A stretch of 64,000 nt of DNA from Sediminispirochaeta smaragdinae DSM 11293 (lineage in GTDB: Bacteria; Spirochaetota; Spirochaetia; DSM-16054; Sediminispirochaetaceae), in contig NC_014364.1 in NCBI RefSeq assembly GCF_000143985.1, positions 1,426,001 to 1,490,000 of the forward strand, given 5' to 3'. Shown here in pieces: positions 34,010 through 42,425 of the stretch. The position numbers were made by a program, and so were the translations under genes. Positions within the stretch are counted from its first letter, which is position 1. Each line of letters opens with the position of its first letter. The notes under the pieces were generated by a model. It was not told the DNA's origin. It was given only the letters and a program-made list of their open reading frames with translations, and did not search any database.

Positions 34010-34143
34010 ACCCCATCTTTATGCGGGAAGGCAAGCTGATTGTGGAAGGTGAATCGTTTGTTGCGGACACTTCCATGGCCTTGAGTACTGGAATATCGCC
34101 AATTTTTCATCATAAGGCGTTGCACAATTGGATGACCCATGGA

Positions 34144-34173
34144 TTGACTTTCGGAAAAGTGGCATTATATAGT
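34144..34173 (+). promoter_or_regulatory. Promoter of the methyltransferase-FecBCD operon
   Basis: TTGACT (34144-34149), 18 bases, TATAGT (34168-34173). Transcription would begin near 34180, giving a leader of about 130 bases. It contains a small stem GTTCC/GGAAC (near 34240-34256) but no riboswitch that I recognise. Nothing else is seen in 34010-34309. Confidence 0.55.
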
Positions 34174-34309
34174 ATTGCAAGGCATGAAGCCCCATTCAGG
34201 ATAAAAAGGCCTGAGCCATTATAGAATGTTTTCCCACAATGTTCCCATGAAGGAACGCTACCGGAGACGAACTCCTTACTAACATTTTTACGTGAAGATC
34301 GGAGTTCTC

Positions 34310-35059
34310 ATGTCTGATGTGAAATCGCACATTCAAGCGTACTGGCGCGGAAGAAGTGCTACGTACGACCGGTTTCCTGCTTCAAGAAAAGAAGAGGAAG
34401 AGATACAGGCCTATGAAGCGGTCCTCGGCCGCTATATCCCTCCCGATCGGGCAGAAATTCTCGATGTCGGAGCAGGGACAGGTTTTTTGTCGCTTCTTTT
34501 GGCGCAGAAGGGGCACAGTATTACTGCCCTGGATTTGACCCGGGAGATGCTGGACAAGGCTTGGGAGAAAGCGGCCTCTCTTAACCTGAATCTCAATTTT
34601 GTGATTGGCGATGCCGAGAACCTGCCTTTTGAAAGTGAATCATTCGATTTTGTCGTATCCAGGTGGCTTTTGTGGACCCTTCCCCATCCCGATCGGGCGG
34701 TACTGGAGTGGAAGCGTGTACTGAAACCCGGTGGCTGCGTACTCTGTATCGACGGACTGTGGCATAGCAACGGCCTTACCGGTCGACTGAAAGTCGTATG
34801 CCGCAAGGCCGGTCTCATTCTGTACAACAGGACAAAACCCTCCGATTTGGGCTACAGCGAAGAGGTCAGCAGTCAGCTCCCCTTCCGTCGGGGCGTTGAA
34901 CCTGAACAAGCGGTAAAACAGTTTCGGCAATGCGGTTTGGCCGACATCACACGAGAAACCCTTCATGAGATACGAAGGATACGGGCACGGAATATGCCGC
35001 TGCTCTACCGGCTTTCCCTTGCCCCCGCCACCGAATTAATCAAAGGAGTAAAAGAATGA
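34310..35059 (+). CDS. Class I SAM-dependent methyltransferase
   Basis: 249 residues from ATG 34310, with CGGAG at good spacing; a GTG at 34292 is an alternative. Motif I is ILDVGAGTGFLSLLLAQKG, then ALDLTREML, GDAENLPFESESFDFVVSRWLLWTLPHPDRAV and LKPGGCVLCIDG, the Methyltransf_11 pattern. Its stop overlaps the start of the binding-protein gene (ATGA), so it is the first gene of an importer operon. Similar methyltransferases sit beside metallophore or corrinoid importers in anaerobes; the acceptor is unknown. Confidence 0.88.
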   Translation: MSDVKSHIQAYWRGRSATYDRFPASRKEEEEIQAYEAVLGRYIPPDRAEILDVGAGTGFLSLLLAQKGHSITALDLTREMLDKAWEKAASLNLNLNFVIGDAENLPFESESFDFVVSRWLLWTLPHPDRAVLEWKRVLKPGGCVLCIDGLWHSNGLTGRLKVVCRKAGLILYNRTKPSDLGYSEEVSSQLPFRRGVEPEQAVKQFRQCGLADITRETLHEIRRIRARNMPLLYRLSLAPATELIKGVKE

Positions 35060-36234
35060 ACCAATTACCATGTATGATAAAAACCGTTCTTCGCGCTGCA
35101 GTTGCTGCGCTTTTCATGCTGACCGCAGCCCTGCCCGTTTTTGCCGGTGGTGCAACGGAACTACAGAAATCTACAGAGGAAAGGCAGGCTGCTACTCCCA
35201 TAACCGATCTTGCAGGAAGGGTAGTGGAGGTAAAGCTGCCGGCAGAGCGTATTGTTCTTGCATCATCCCGCCATCTGCATGAATTTGCCGCAGTCGGTGG
35301 AGCCGAGGTGTTTGACAGGATATGCGGTTGGGGATCCGATCTGAAACTGTACGATATGGATACCTACCGTACCTATAAAGAGGCTTTTCCACAAATCGAT
35401 GAGATCAGGGATATCGGCTACCACTATAAAGGAACCTTCAGTCTTGAAGCCGTCGTCGGTCTGGCACCCGATGTGGTTGTCTTCCCTTTGTGGCTGCAGT
35501 CCCAGGACGGCATAGATGCTGACATTGAGGTCCTTGCCCAGGCAGGCATTCCGGTCGTGTATATTGATTACTATATCGATCCCTTTAATCATCCTGTACC
35601 CAGTAGCCTTATCATCGGGCAACTTCTCGGAAAGCAGGAGCGGGCAAAGGAGATCACCGATTATTATGAACAACAGATACAGGTGGTTACCGATCGCCTG
35701 AACGAGTGTGAATCCCGAGACGTAACGGCATACATTGAATCTGGCTCAAAGGGATCTTTGGAATACGGCAACACCTATTCATCGGCTCAGGGGCTGGGAG
35801 CGCTTATTGCTAAAGGCGGCGGAATCAATATCGCAGATGGAATCATTCAGAACACCGGTCCCATCAATCCTGAATACCTTCTGGAAGCCGATCCCGATGC
35901 CATCATAATCAGCGGTTCCTACTGGCCGGCCAATGAAACATCCATGAGGCTCGGGTATCATGCAGAAGAGGCCTCTTCCCGTGCCCTGCTTGAGAATTTC
36001 ACACACCGCGAGGGATGGAAGTTTCTCAAGGCCGTACAAAATAAACGGGTCTACAGTCTGTTTCACGGATTCTCTTTCAGAATCTACAACTTTGCCGGAA
36101 TACAGGCGGTTGCCTGCTGGCTCTACCCCGAACTGTTTGCAGACGTCGATCCAGCCGAAAACTTCAGAGAATTCCATGAAAGGTTCATGCCGGTTCCCTA
36201 CAGCGGTGTCTGGATGTTGGAACTTGATGACTGA
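35056..36234 (+). CDS. FecB/BtuF-type substrate-binding protein
   Basis: 392 residues. A signal peptide (AAVAALFMLTAALPVFAGG) precedes a class III periplasmic binding fold: ITDLAGRVVEVKLPAERIVLASSRHLHEF, GLAPDVVVFPLWL and a long linking helix, then GGGINIADGIIQNTGPINPEYLLEADPDAIIISGSYWP. Such proteins deliver ferric siderophores, haem, cobalamin or molybdate-type ligands to FecCD permeases. It is coupled to both neighbours by overlaps. Confidence 0.9.
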   Translation: MNQLPCMIKTVLRAAVAALFMLTAALPVFAGGATELQKSTEERQAATPITDLAGRVVEVKLPAERIVLASSRHLHEFAAVGGAEVFDRICGWGSDLKLYDMDTYRTYKEAFPQIDEIRDIGYHYKGTFSLEAVVGLAPDVVVFPLWLQSQDGIDADIEVLAQAGIPVVYIDYYIDPFNHPVPSSLIIGQLLGKQERAKEITDYYEQQIQVVTDRLNECESRDVTAYIESGSKGSLEYGNTYSSAQGLGALIAKGGGINIADGIIQNTGPINPEYLLEADPDAIIISGSYWPANETSMRLGYHAEEASSRALLENFTHREGWKFLKAVQNKRVYSLFHGFSFRIYNFAGIQAVACWLYPELFADVDPAENFREFHERFMPVPYSGVWMLELDD

Positions 36235-37291
36235 AACAGATAAGAAAAGGATATCTCCTTCACGGGCACTATACCGGATCATTACGGGCAGAAAGAAAAC
36301 TATGCTTACGGTTTTGCTTCTGATCATCATGCTGTTATTGATGGGAGATATCGTGACAGGGCCGGTACCTCTTTCCCTGAAGACGGTTATTCGATCTCTA
36401 TTTATGCCGGGCCATGCAGAAGGTATGTCCGGTTTCATCATCTGGCGTCTGAGATTGCCCGTTGCCCTCATGGCGATACTGGCAGGCGGGGGGCTTTCGG
36501 CGGCGGGAGCCGAAATGCAGACTATTTTGAATAATCCTCTGGCCAGCCCCTTTACCATGGGGGTCTCCGCAGCCGCCGGGTTCGGGGCCGCCCTTGCCAT
36601 TGTGCTCGGTGTCGGCATACTACCGTGGGCCGGACCGTTTTTGGTTCCTGCCAATGCCTTTCTGTTTTCCCTCTTGACCAGTGCGCTGGTGCTTGCCTTG
36701 AACGGAAGAAGGGAGCTGAGTTCCGAGACCATGGTTTTGGCGGGCATAGCCGTACTGTTTCTCTTTCAGTCCGGTATTGCCGTACTTGAATTTTTTGCCG
36801 CTGAAGAACAGCTGCAGGCCATCGTCTTTTGGCTGTTCGGCAGTCTGACAAAAACGACCTGGCCCCGATTGGGGATAACCGCCCTGGTATGCGGCATTGT
36901 CCTTCCCCTGTTTGCAAAGGAGGCCTGGAAGCTGACGGCTCTCAGGCTGGGGGATGCAAAAGCCGTCAGCCTCGGCATCAACGTAGGGCATCTGAGAATG
37001 CGGATACTGGTTTTGATTTCGCTTTTGACAGGCACCATTGTGGCTTTTACCGGAACCATAGGCTTTATCGGTCTGGCCGGTCCTCATATCGCCCGCATGT
37101 TCACAGGGGAGGATCAACGCTTTTTCCTTCCTGCCTCTTTTCTCTGTGGTTCCCTTCTCCTTTCCCTGGCATCTATTCTGAGCAAGATCGTCATTCCTGG
37201 AACCATTTTTCCCCCGGGGGTGATCACCTCATTCATCGGCGTGCCCTTTTTGCTGGTCTTGCTCCTTAAGCCGGGAAGGAGGTTCCGGTGA
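36227..37291 (+). CDS. FecCD-family ABC permease
   Basis: 354 residues from ATG 36227, overlapping the binding-protein stop by 8 bases; a longer frame from 35960 lies inside the upstream gene and was rejected. The FecCD fold is clear: IIWRLRLPVALMAILAGGGLSAAGAEMQTILNNPLASPFTMGVSAAAGFGA (typical RxPR..GxGLaxsG..Q region), then GFIGLAGPHIARMFTGEDQR and the PGTIFPPGVITSFIGVPFLLVLL terminus. Acts as a homodimer of ten-helix subunits. Confidence 0.93.
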   Translation: MTETDKKRISPSRALYRIITGRKKTMLTVLLLIIMLLLMGDIVTGPVPLSLKTVIRSLFMPGHAEGMSGFIIWRLRLPVALMAILAGGGLSAAGAEMQTILNNPLASPFTMGVSAAAGFGAALAIVLGVGILPWAGPFLVPANAFLFSLLTSALVLALNGRRELSSETMVLAGIAVLFLFQSGIAVLEFFAAEEQLQAIVFWLFGSLTKTTWPRLGITALVCGIVLPLFAKEAWKLTALRLGDAKAVSLGINVGHLRMRILVLISLLTGTIVAFTGTIGFIGLAGPHIARMFTGEDQRFFLPASFLCGSLLLSLASILSKIVIPGTIFPPGVITSFIGVPFLLVLLLKPGRRFR

Positions 37292-38061
37292 TGCTTGTTA
37301 CAGAAAATTTGACCTTTGCCTACACCCCTACCTTTCCTGTACTACGCGGGATTACCATGACCGCCCTTCCTGGAAAGATTACGGCTGTAATCGGCCCGAA
37401 CGCGGCAGGAAAGTCGACCCTCCTGAAATGCCTTTCCCATATGGAGGGGGCAAAGGGAATCGTGCGATGGGGCGACTGCATCAAAAACAGAAAGAACAGG
37501 GCACAGTGGCACCGTCTTATCGGTTATCTGCCTCAGTACCATGATATGCGGACCCGGATGACCGCATTTGAGTTTGTGCTTCTTGGCCGTCTGGATGATC
37601 TTTCCTGGCGCGTAGGGGATGAGGAGCTCGACCTGGTTATGTCGATTCTGAAAAAGCTCGGCATTGCTCATCTTGCAACCCGCTATGTCGACGAACTGAG
37701 CGGAGGGCAGCAGCAGATGACATCCCTGGCCCAGACGCTGGTCAGCAGCCCTCATGTCCTTCTTCTGGATGAACCGACAAACAGCCTTGATATCAAAAAC
37801 GAGCTTCAGATGCTGGACAGAATTACATTCTTTACGAAAGAGCACAACATAGCGACGGTTATGACCATTCACAGCCTCTCCCAGGCGGCCCGCTGTGCCG
37901 ATCATGTGGTGGTGCTGCATGAGGGGCGGGTCGAGGCATCGGGTGCTCCTGAGGATATTCTCAACCCCGAACTCATACGGAGTGTGTACGGTGTTGATAC
38001 CAGGATCATCAGGGATGGTCCGGATTATGCTGTCATTCCCAGGAGCATCGCACAGTTGTGA
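37288..38061 (+). CDS. FepC/BtuD-type ABC ATPase
   Basis: 257 residues. Walker A GPNAAGKST, Q-loop GYLPQ, signature LSGGQQQMTSLAQTL and Walker B VLLLDEPTNSLD, with H-loop MTIHSLSQAARCADHVVVLHEGRVEASG, are typical of iron-chelate/cobalamin importers. Overlaps the permease stop by four bases. Ends 9 bases from the convergent cyclase gene with no terminator between them. Confidence 0.94.
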   Translation: MMLVTENLTFAYTPTFPVLRGITMTALPGKITAVIGPNAAGKSTLLKCLSHMEGAKGIVRWGDCIKNRKNRAQWHRLIGYLPQYHDMRTRMTAFEFVLLGRLDDLSWRVGDEELDLVMSILKKLGIAHLATRYVDELSGGQQQMTSLAQTLVSSPHVLLLDEPTNSLDIKNELQMLDRITFFTKEHNIATVMTIHSLSQAARCADHVVVLHEGRVEASGAPEDILNPELIRSVYGVDTRIIRDGPDYAVIPRSIAQL

Positions 38062-38070
38062 CAAGGATTA

Positions 38071-38817
38071 TCAGGCCGGTGCTATGGCAAAGCAGCGGGC
38101 GGGAAATCCGGTTGCACCCTTTACCTTCGGAAATGTGCAGAAAATGACCGCTCCCACGGGAGGAACCTCGTCGAGGTTCGACATAACCTCTATCTGAAAT
38201 TTATCCTGGGCAAGGACATACCCTTCTCCCTTGAACGGGGCCTGGGACTCAAGGGTCGGGGGATCGGTGTCGAAGCCTTCATGGCCGACGGCCCCAACAT
38301 CTCGTTGTTCAAAAAGAAATTCCAGGGATTCCATGCTCCAGCCGGGATAACAGGCCTGTCCTTCTGCAATCCAGTTCTGCGATTTGTCCTGGTTGGGCCA
38401 TCGCTTGTACCAATCCGTCCGCATTGCCACGAATGCTCCCTCGGGAATCGTTCCGTATTCCCTTTCGAACTCCTTGATATCTTCAACCGTAAGGGCGTAG
38501 GCATTATCGGCTTCGGCCTTTTCATGAACATCGATGACACAAAGCGGGTAGGCGAATTCTGAGACGTCGATGTTATCCAACAGTCTCCCTCCTGCATGAA
38601 AATGGCCGGGGGCGTCTACGTGTGTGCCGTACTGGCCCGGAAAGGTGAATTGCTGCACCTTCATCGGCGCGGCATCCAGGTCAAAGAGGATTTGGTAATC
38701 CATCGGCTCGAATCCTGGCCATCGCGGAGTGTCGGCACCGAATTCATGGGTCAGGTCGACCCATTTAAAATTCGGCGACCTCAATGTCTTTAGCTGTTCC
38801 CACAGCATATGTTCCAT
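38071..38817 (-). CDS. Cyclase-family metal-dependent hydrolase
   Basis: 248 residues of the cyclase family (PF04199, kynurenine-formamidase-like). The metal site QYGTHVDAPGHFHAGG (HxxxDxxxH) and a later H-x-GFDTD element (GHEGFDTDPP) are visible, as are VDLTHEFGADTPRWPGF at the start and EGAFVAMRTDW in the middle. It hydrolyses an amide or lactam in characterised members; substrate unknown. GAGGAGG lies upstream of ATG 38817. Monocistronic. Confidence 0.85.
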   Translation of the reverse strand: MEHMLWEQLKTLRSPNFKWVDLTHEFGADTPRWPGFEPMDYQILFDLDAAPMKVQQFTFPGQYGTHVDAPGHFHAGGRLLDNIDVSEFAYPLCVIDVHEKAEADNAYALTVEDIKEFEREYGTIPEGAFVAMRTDWYKRWPNQDKSQNWIAEGQACYPGWSMESLEFLFEQRDVGAVGHEGFDTDPPTLESQAPFKGEGYVLAQDKFQIEVMSNLDEVPPVGAVIFCTFPKVKGATGFPARCFAIAPA

Positions 38818-39017
38818 GTATATCCTCCTCTTGCCTTATGGAATGTGCGATGCATATGATAAGCGAAAAGAATGCCAAAAAATCTATTTGGGGAAGATGA
38901 TGTTGACTATCTATTTATCATGTAAAAAATTATATATGTTCCATGCAGTATCAAAGCGAGTCTGAAACGTGTTTGGATATAATAATGTTCTACATTAATG
39001 TCGTAAAGCTGATATTG

Positions 39018-39036
39018 ACATACAAAAATGTATGTT
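39018..39036 (-). terminator. Weak hairpin after the OmpR-type regulator gene
   Basis: ACATACATTTTTGTATGT on the minus strand forms a 6-7-bp stem just beyond the regulator stop. Upstream, 38818-39017 is AT-rich leader for the cyclase gene; nothing else is seen there. Confidence 0.35.
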
Positions 39037-39037
39037 T

Positions 39038-39742
39038 TCAGGATTCCTGTTCGATATGCAGTCGATAACCGGCGCCCCATTTGTTGATGATATAGCGGGG
39101 AGCCTTGGGATCTTGCTCCAGCTTTGTCCGAAGGCGGCGGACATGTACCCGAACAGCCAGTGCCAGGTCATTGGGCGGGGCTTCCGGCCAGAGCCCCTCT
39201 GCAAGCTCTTCGGTGGATGTATAGGAACCGGCCCTTTTTGCAAGAAGAAGAAGGAGTTTCAATTCGATGGGAGTCAGCGGCGCATCTGTCTGGTCGATTC
39301 GAACCCGCTGCTGCTTCATGTCTATGGTCCATTGTCCCAATCGTAGCGTCCCCTCCTGCTTGCCGTCGAAGAGTGTGTTGCGTGAGAGGAAATGGGTAAC
39401 CCTTACGGCAAGTTCTTCGCTGTCGACAGGCTTTCTTAGATAATCCTCGGCTCCGGCCTGAAATCCGAGGATGGCATCGCTGGGAAGGTCCCTGGAAGAG
39501 ATCATGAAAAAGGGAATCTTGCGCTCTTTCAGCTCTTTTGCAATCTTGAAACCGTCGATATCGGGAAGAACGACGTCGAGGAGTACCAGATCAAAAAAGG
39601 TTTCCGATAGTAGATGCAAAGCGGTTTTTCCATCCGGAGCAAGCGATACTTCCGACTCTCCGAGAAGCGGATGGCCCAGGGCCTGTTTCATCTGGGCACC
39701 GGTGTACGGTTCATCCTCTACAATCAAGATCTTGGTTTTCAC
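39038..39742 (-). CDS. OmpR-family response regulator
   Basis: 234 residues. Receiver: ILIVEDEPYTG, Asp in LVLLDVVLPDIDG, and YLRKPVDSEEL. C-terminal winged helix: APLTPIELKLLLLLAKRAGSYTSTEELAEGLWP, then LAVRVHVRRLRTKLEQDPKAPRYIINKWGAGYRL. It overlaps the upstream hybrid kinase by 32 bases and is surely its partner. Targets unknown. Confidence 0.94.
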   Translation of the reverse strand: MKTKILIVEDEPYTGAQMKQALGHPLLGESEVSLAPDGKTALHLLSETFFDLVLLDVVLPDIDGFKIAKELKERKIPFFMISSRDLPSDAILGFQAGAEDYLRKPVDSEELAVRVTHFLSRNTLFDGKQEGTLRLGQWTIDMKQQRVRIDQTDAPLTPIELKLLLLLAKRAGSYTSTEELAEGLWPEAPPNDLALAVRVHVRRLRTKLEQDPKAPRYIINKWGAGYRLHIEQES

Positions 39743-41894
39743 GATCGGCGACTTCTCCTTCCCTATATCCTTCTATTGCTCTGCTTATCCTGCGGCAGAT
39801 CTCTATTCCCTCGCTTCGTCGGCCCTCATGAACAAGCTTATCGAGTTCTTCAGCCAGGGAGAGCAGAACGGGATTGGGGTGATGATACAACATTGTTCTA
39901 AAAAATCCCTTTAGGCTGTGGCTGATCATCTCCGCCTCCTGCTCCTCATCCTCTTTCGACAATACGACCTCAAGCCGTTGCAACTCATGGGGCACGTTAC
40001 GGATTCGTTCGGTGCTTATCAACTCCCAGCGCCGCTGCTCCCAGGGTGGTGGGGGAGGGGAGCCCTCCTGACCGATCGGCCGTTCTTCCAAAAAGAGCCG
40101 GAGAATCGGTTCCAGGTCTCTTCCCCTCACCGGCTTCGCGATGATTGCATCAAAGCCATAGTCTGTGAGAAGCTCAGTATCTTCAGCTGCATAGGCGGTT
40201 ACTGCAACTACGGGTATATCCCCTATGGCATCATTTCGTTTTCTGAGTATCTTCACTGCCTCCCTTCCGCTTAGGATAGGCATCTGGCAATCCATGAATA
40301 CAATGTCGAAGCGTTCATGCTCGATACAATCGAGGGCCATGCGTCCGTTTACCGCCTGTCTAACCTCGCAGCCGTAGCTATTCAGCAGGGAGCTGATGAT
40401 AAACCGGTTCGCCTCGTCGTCTTCTGCAAGCAGGACCTTACCAAAAAACGTTTTTCTTATCGTTTCCGGTTCCTGGTTCCATAGCGCCTTCTCTTCGCTT
40501 TTCGGCAGCAGCAGGGTAAAGAAAAACCTGCTGCCCTTTCCCGCTTCACTCACCACCTCAAGTGTCCCTCCCAGCTTGGCAACAAGAACGGCGGCGATAT
40601 GCAGGCCCAGCCCGCTGCCTCCGAAATTCTGGACCTCGGTATTGTGGATCTGGGTAAACTTCTCAAATATCGTTTCTATCTTTTCCTGAGGGATGCCGAT
40701 GCCGGTATCCTGTACCGAAAAATCATGTCGGTACATTAATTCCCCGTCTTCTTTTTGTATCCCCTTAGATCTGCAATCAAGGCGTATGCTTCCCGTAGGG
40801 GTAAATTTCAGGGCATTGTGGAGAAGGTTCATCAAAATCTGCCGAAGCCTGATGGGATCGACCAGATATTCCTGCTTTTCATCAGCTTCGCATGTGAGGA
40901 AAAGCTCCAACCCTTTTTTCCGGCATCGGGGACGAAATATGGTGGCAATCCCGTTCAGGAGAGCGGAAAGATTGGTTGGTCTGGGAACGATCGCCATCGC
41001 CCCCTGCTCCAGCTTGGAAAGATCAAGGACGTCGTTTACCCCGCTCATCAAGGCCTCCGAGGAGCCTTGAAGAATCTGCAGAAAATGCTGCTGTTCATCA
41101 TTCAATGCGGTATTCTGAAGCAGCTCTGCAGCCCCTATGATTCCCCCTAATGGAGTGCGGATTTCATGGGAAACATTGGCGAGAAAATCGCTTTTTGCGC
41201 GATTCGCTTCCTCCAGGCGCTGCATAGCGTCTCTGTTTTGTTCGTCTAACTGCTGCAAATCGTGGCGCATCACATCTAGGGCATTGTAGAGTTCCGAGAG
41301 GGGATGTTCGCCGGGCAATTCGGGAATGAGAACATCATAATCCCGGTTCCAGACAATGGTGCCTATGATCTCCACTAAGTTTCTGATTTCGCTCTGCTGA
41401 TATACAGGCAGGAGCGATCCCTGCTTGCCGAGCTTTTTGGTGTATTCGTTCGCAAGTTCGATGGCCTGACGATAGTCTCTGCAGATGATGATTTTCTCAG
41501 AGAGGCCTGATATCTGAACCGATAGCCGTACGATGGTTCGAACCGTTCTATTCATGCCGTAGAAATAGATACGCTTGAGTTTCCCCGCCGTTTCACGTAG
41601 GTTTTTCAATACTCTGAGCCTGTTGGCGATGGGAGGATTTTCCAGACCTGAGTAATCAAAAAAGGCATGGAATGTGATTCCGGGAGCAAAAGCCTCATCG
41701 ATAGCCCGGTAGATGTGCCTGGTGACACCCTCCCCATCCTCCAAAGCGGGAACCCCTTTGGGTTGCCAGACCATAACGTGCTCTCCCACCAAATAGAGAC
41801 GACCGGTATAGTTGCTGTTTGAACTTCTGTAAAACCAGTGCTTCGGCTCAAAGATCGCAAGGCCGGTTACGGGGCATACTGCTCCAACATCCAT
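39711..41894 (-). CDS. Soluble hybrid sensor kinase with receiver and HPt domain
   Basis: 727 residues from ATG 41894; a TTG at 41909 is an alternative. No membrane segment. The first 165 residues form an unrecognised sensor region (IFEPKHWFYRSSNSNYTGRL, FHAFFDYSGLENPPIANRL). HisKA: SDFLANVSHEIRTPLGGII. HATPase: LMNLLHNALKF, VQDTGIGIP and GGSGLGLHIA, all intact. Receiver: LLAEDDEANR, FMDCQMP, AKPVRG. A C-terminal HPt has SHSLKGFFRT. The architecture allows a full internal phosphorelay passed on to the overlapping OmpR-type regulator. Confidence 0.92.
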   Translation of the reverse strand: MDVGAVCPVTGLAIFEPKHWFYRSSNSNYTGRLYLVGEHVMVWQPKGVPALEDGEGVTRHIYRAIDEAFAPGITFHAFFDYSGLENPPIANRLRVLKNLRETAGKLKRIYFYGMNRTVRTIVRLSVQISGLSEKIIICRDYRQAIELANEYTKKLGKQGSLLPVYQQSEIRNLVEIIGTIVWNRDYDVLIPELPGEHPLSELYNALDVMRHDLQQLDEQNRDAMQRLEEANRAKSDFLANVSHEIRTPLGGIIGAAELLQNTALNDEQQHFLQILQGSSEALMSGVNDVLDLSKLEQGAMAIVPRPTNLSALLNGIATIFRPRCRKKGLELFLTCEADEKQEYLVDPIRLRQILMNLLHNALKFTPTGSIRLDCRSKGIQKEDGELMYRHDFSVQDTGIGIPQEKIETIFEKFTQIHNTEVQNFGGSGLGLHIAAVLVAKLGGTLEVVSEAGKGSRFFFTLLLPKSEEKALWNQEPETIRKTFFGKVLLAEDDEANRFIISSLLNSYGCEVRQAVNGRMALDCIEHERFDIVFMDCQMPILSGREAVKILRKRNDAIGDIPVVAVTAYAAEDTELLTDYGFDAIIAKPVRGRDLEPILRLFLEERPIGQEGSPPPPPWEQRRWELISTERIRNVPHELQRLEVVLSKEDEEQEAEMISHSLKGFFRTMLYHHPNPVLLSLAEELDKLVHEGRRSEGIEICRRISRAIEGYREGEVADRENQDLDCRG

Positions 41895-42043
41895 GATAAA
41901 TTGTACCAAACAATAGATGGGCTGTCGCCTTGTCTCTGTAACATTTTTGTAACGAAAATACTACTTTTCTGTTTCTCGACCCTCCTCTTCTTCGGTCACA
42001 TAATAACAACATGTCATCACACGCTTTTATAGAGGAGCACTGT

Positions 42044-42406
42044 ATGAGAACGAAAATCTATTTGCTGGTACTCTTTCTCGCTTTAGGCCTTGGAAGCTTT
42101 TGCTATGCTCAGAATAGCAACGCCGTTAGTTTTATCAACCATTATGGGGATAGAGGGGTCTCCGTAAACTTCGCACACGGTTTCTATGAAGTTGTCGAAA
42201 AGCGAAACGGCAACTGGTATACCGCAAAACGAATTCGCATTGTAAAAATATCGCAGGTCAACATGCGTTTTGATTACTTTACCCAACTTATTAGGGTAGA
42301 TCTGGAGGGAGCTCCTTCTCAGTACTTTCTTCCCGATTGGCAGGGTTATGTCGGAAGTGGGTGGACCAGCGAAGCAAAGGCAAGCGCGGTATGGCAGCGC
42401 CTCTAG
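42044..42406 (+). CDS. Small secreted hypothetical protein
   Basis: 120 residues from ATG 42044, with GAGGAG upstream. Signal peptide KIYLLVLFLALGLGSFCYAQ. The mature 100 residues are beta-rich and aromatic (NHYGDRGVSVNFAHGFYEVVEKRNGNWYTAKRIRIVKIS; QYFLPDWQGYVGSGW). No family recognised. Co-oriented with, and 20 bases upstream of, the lipoprotein gene; divergent from the hybrid kinase gene, whose system might control it. Confidence 0.6.
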   Translation: MRTKIYLLVLFLALGLGSFCYAQNSNAVSFINHYGDRGVSVNFAHGFYEVVEKRNGNWYTAKRIRIVKISQVNMRFDYFTQLIRVDLEGAPSQYFLPDWQGYVGSGWTSEAKASAVWQRL

Positions 42407-42425
42407 CAGAAGAAGGAGATATACG

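Noticed and set aside
33958-34224. Short plus-strand frame between ribonuclease D and the methyltransferase
   Set aside because: Overlaps the rnd start antisense, no ribosome-binding site or family; the promoter at 34144-34173 lies within it.
34174-34309. Cobalamin or other riboswitch in the leader of the methyltransferase-FecBCD operon
   Set aside because: The leader is only about 130 bases and shows no B12-box or other recognisable core; only one small stem is visible.
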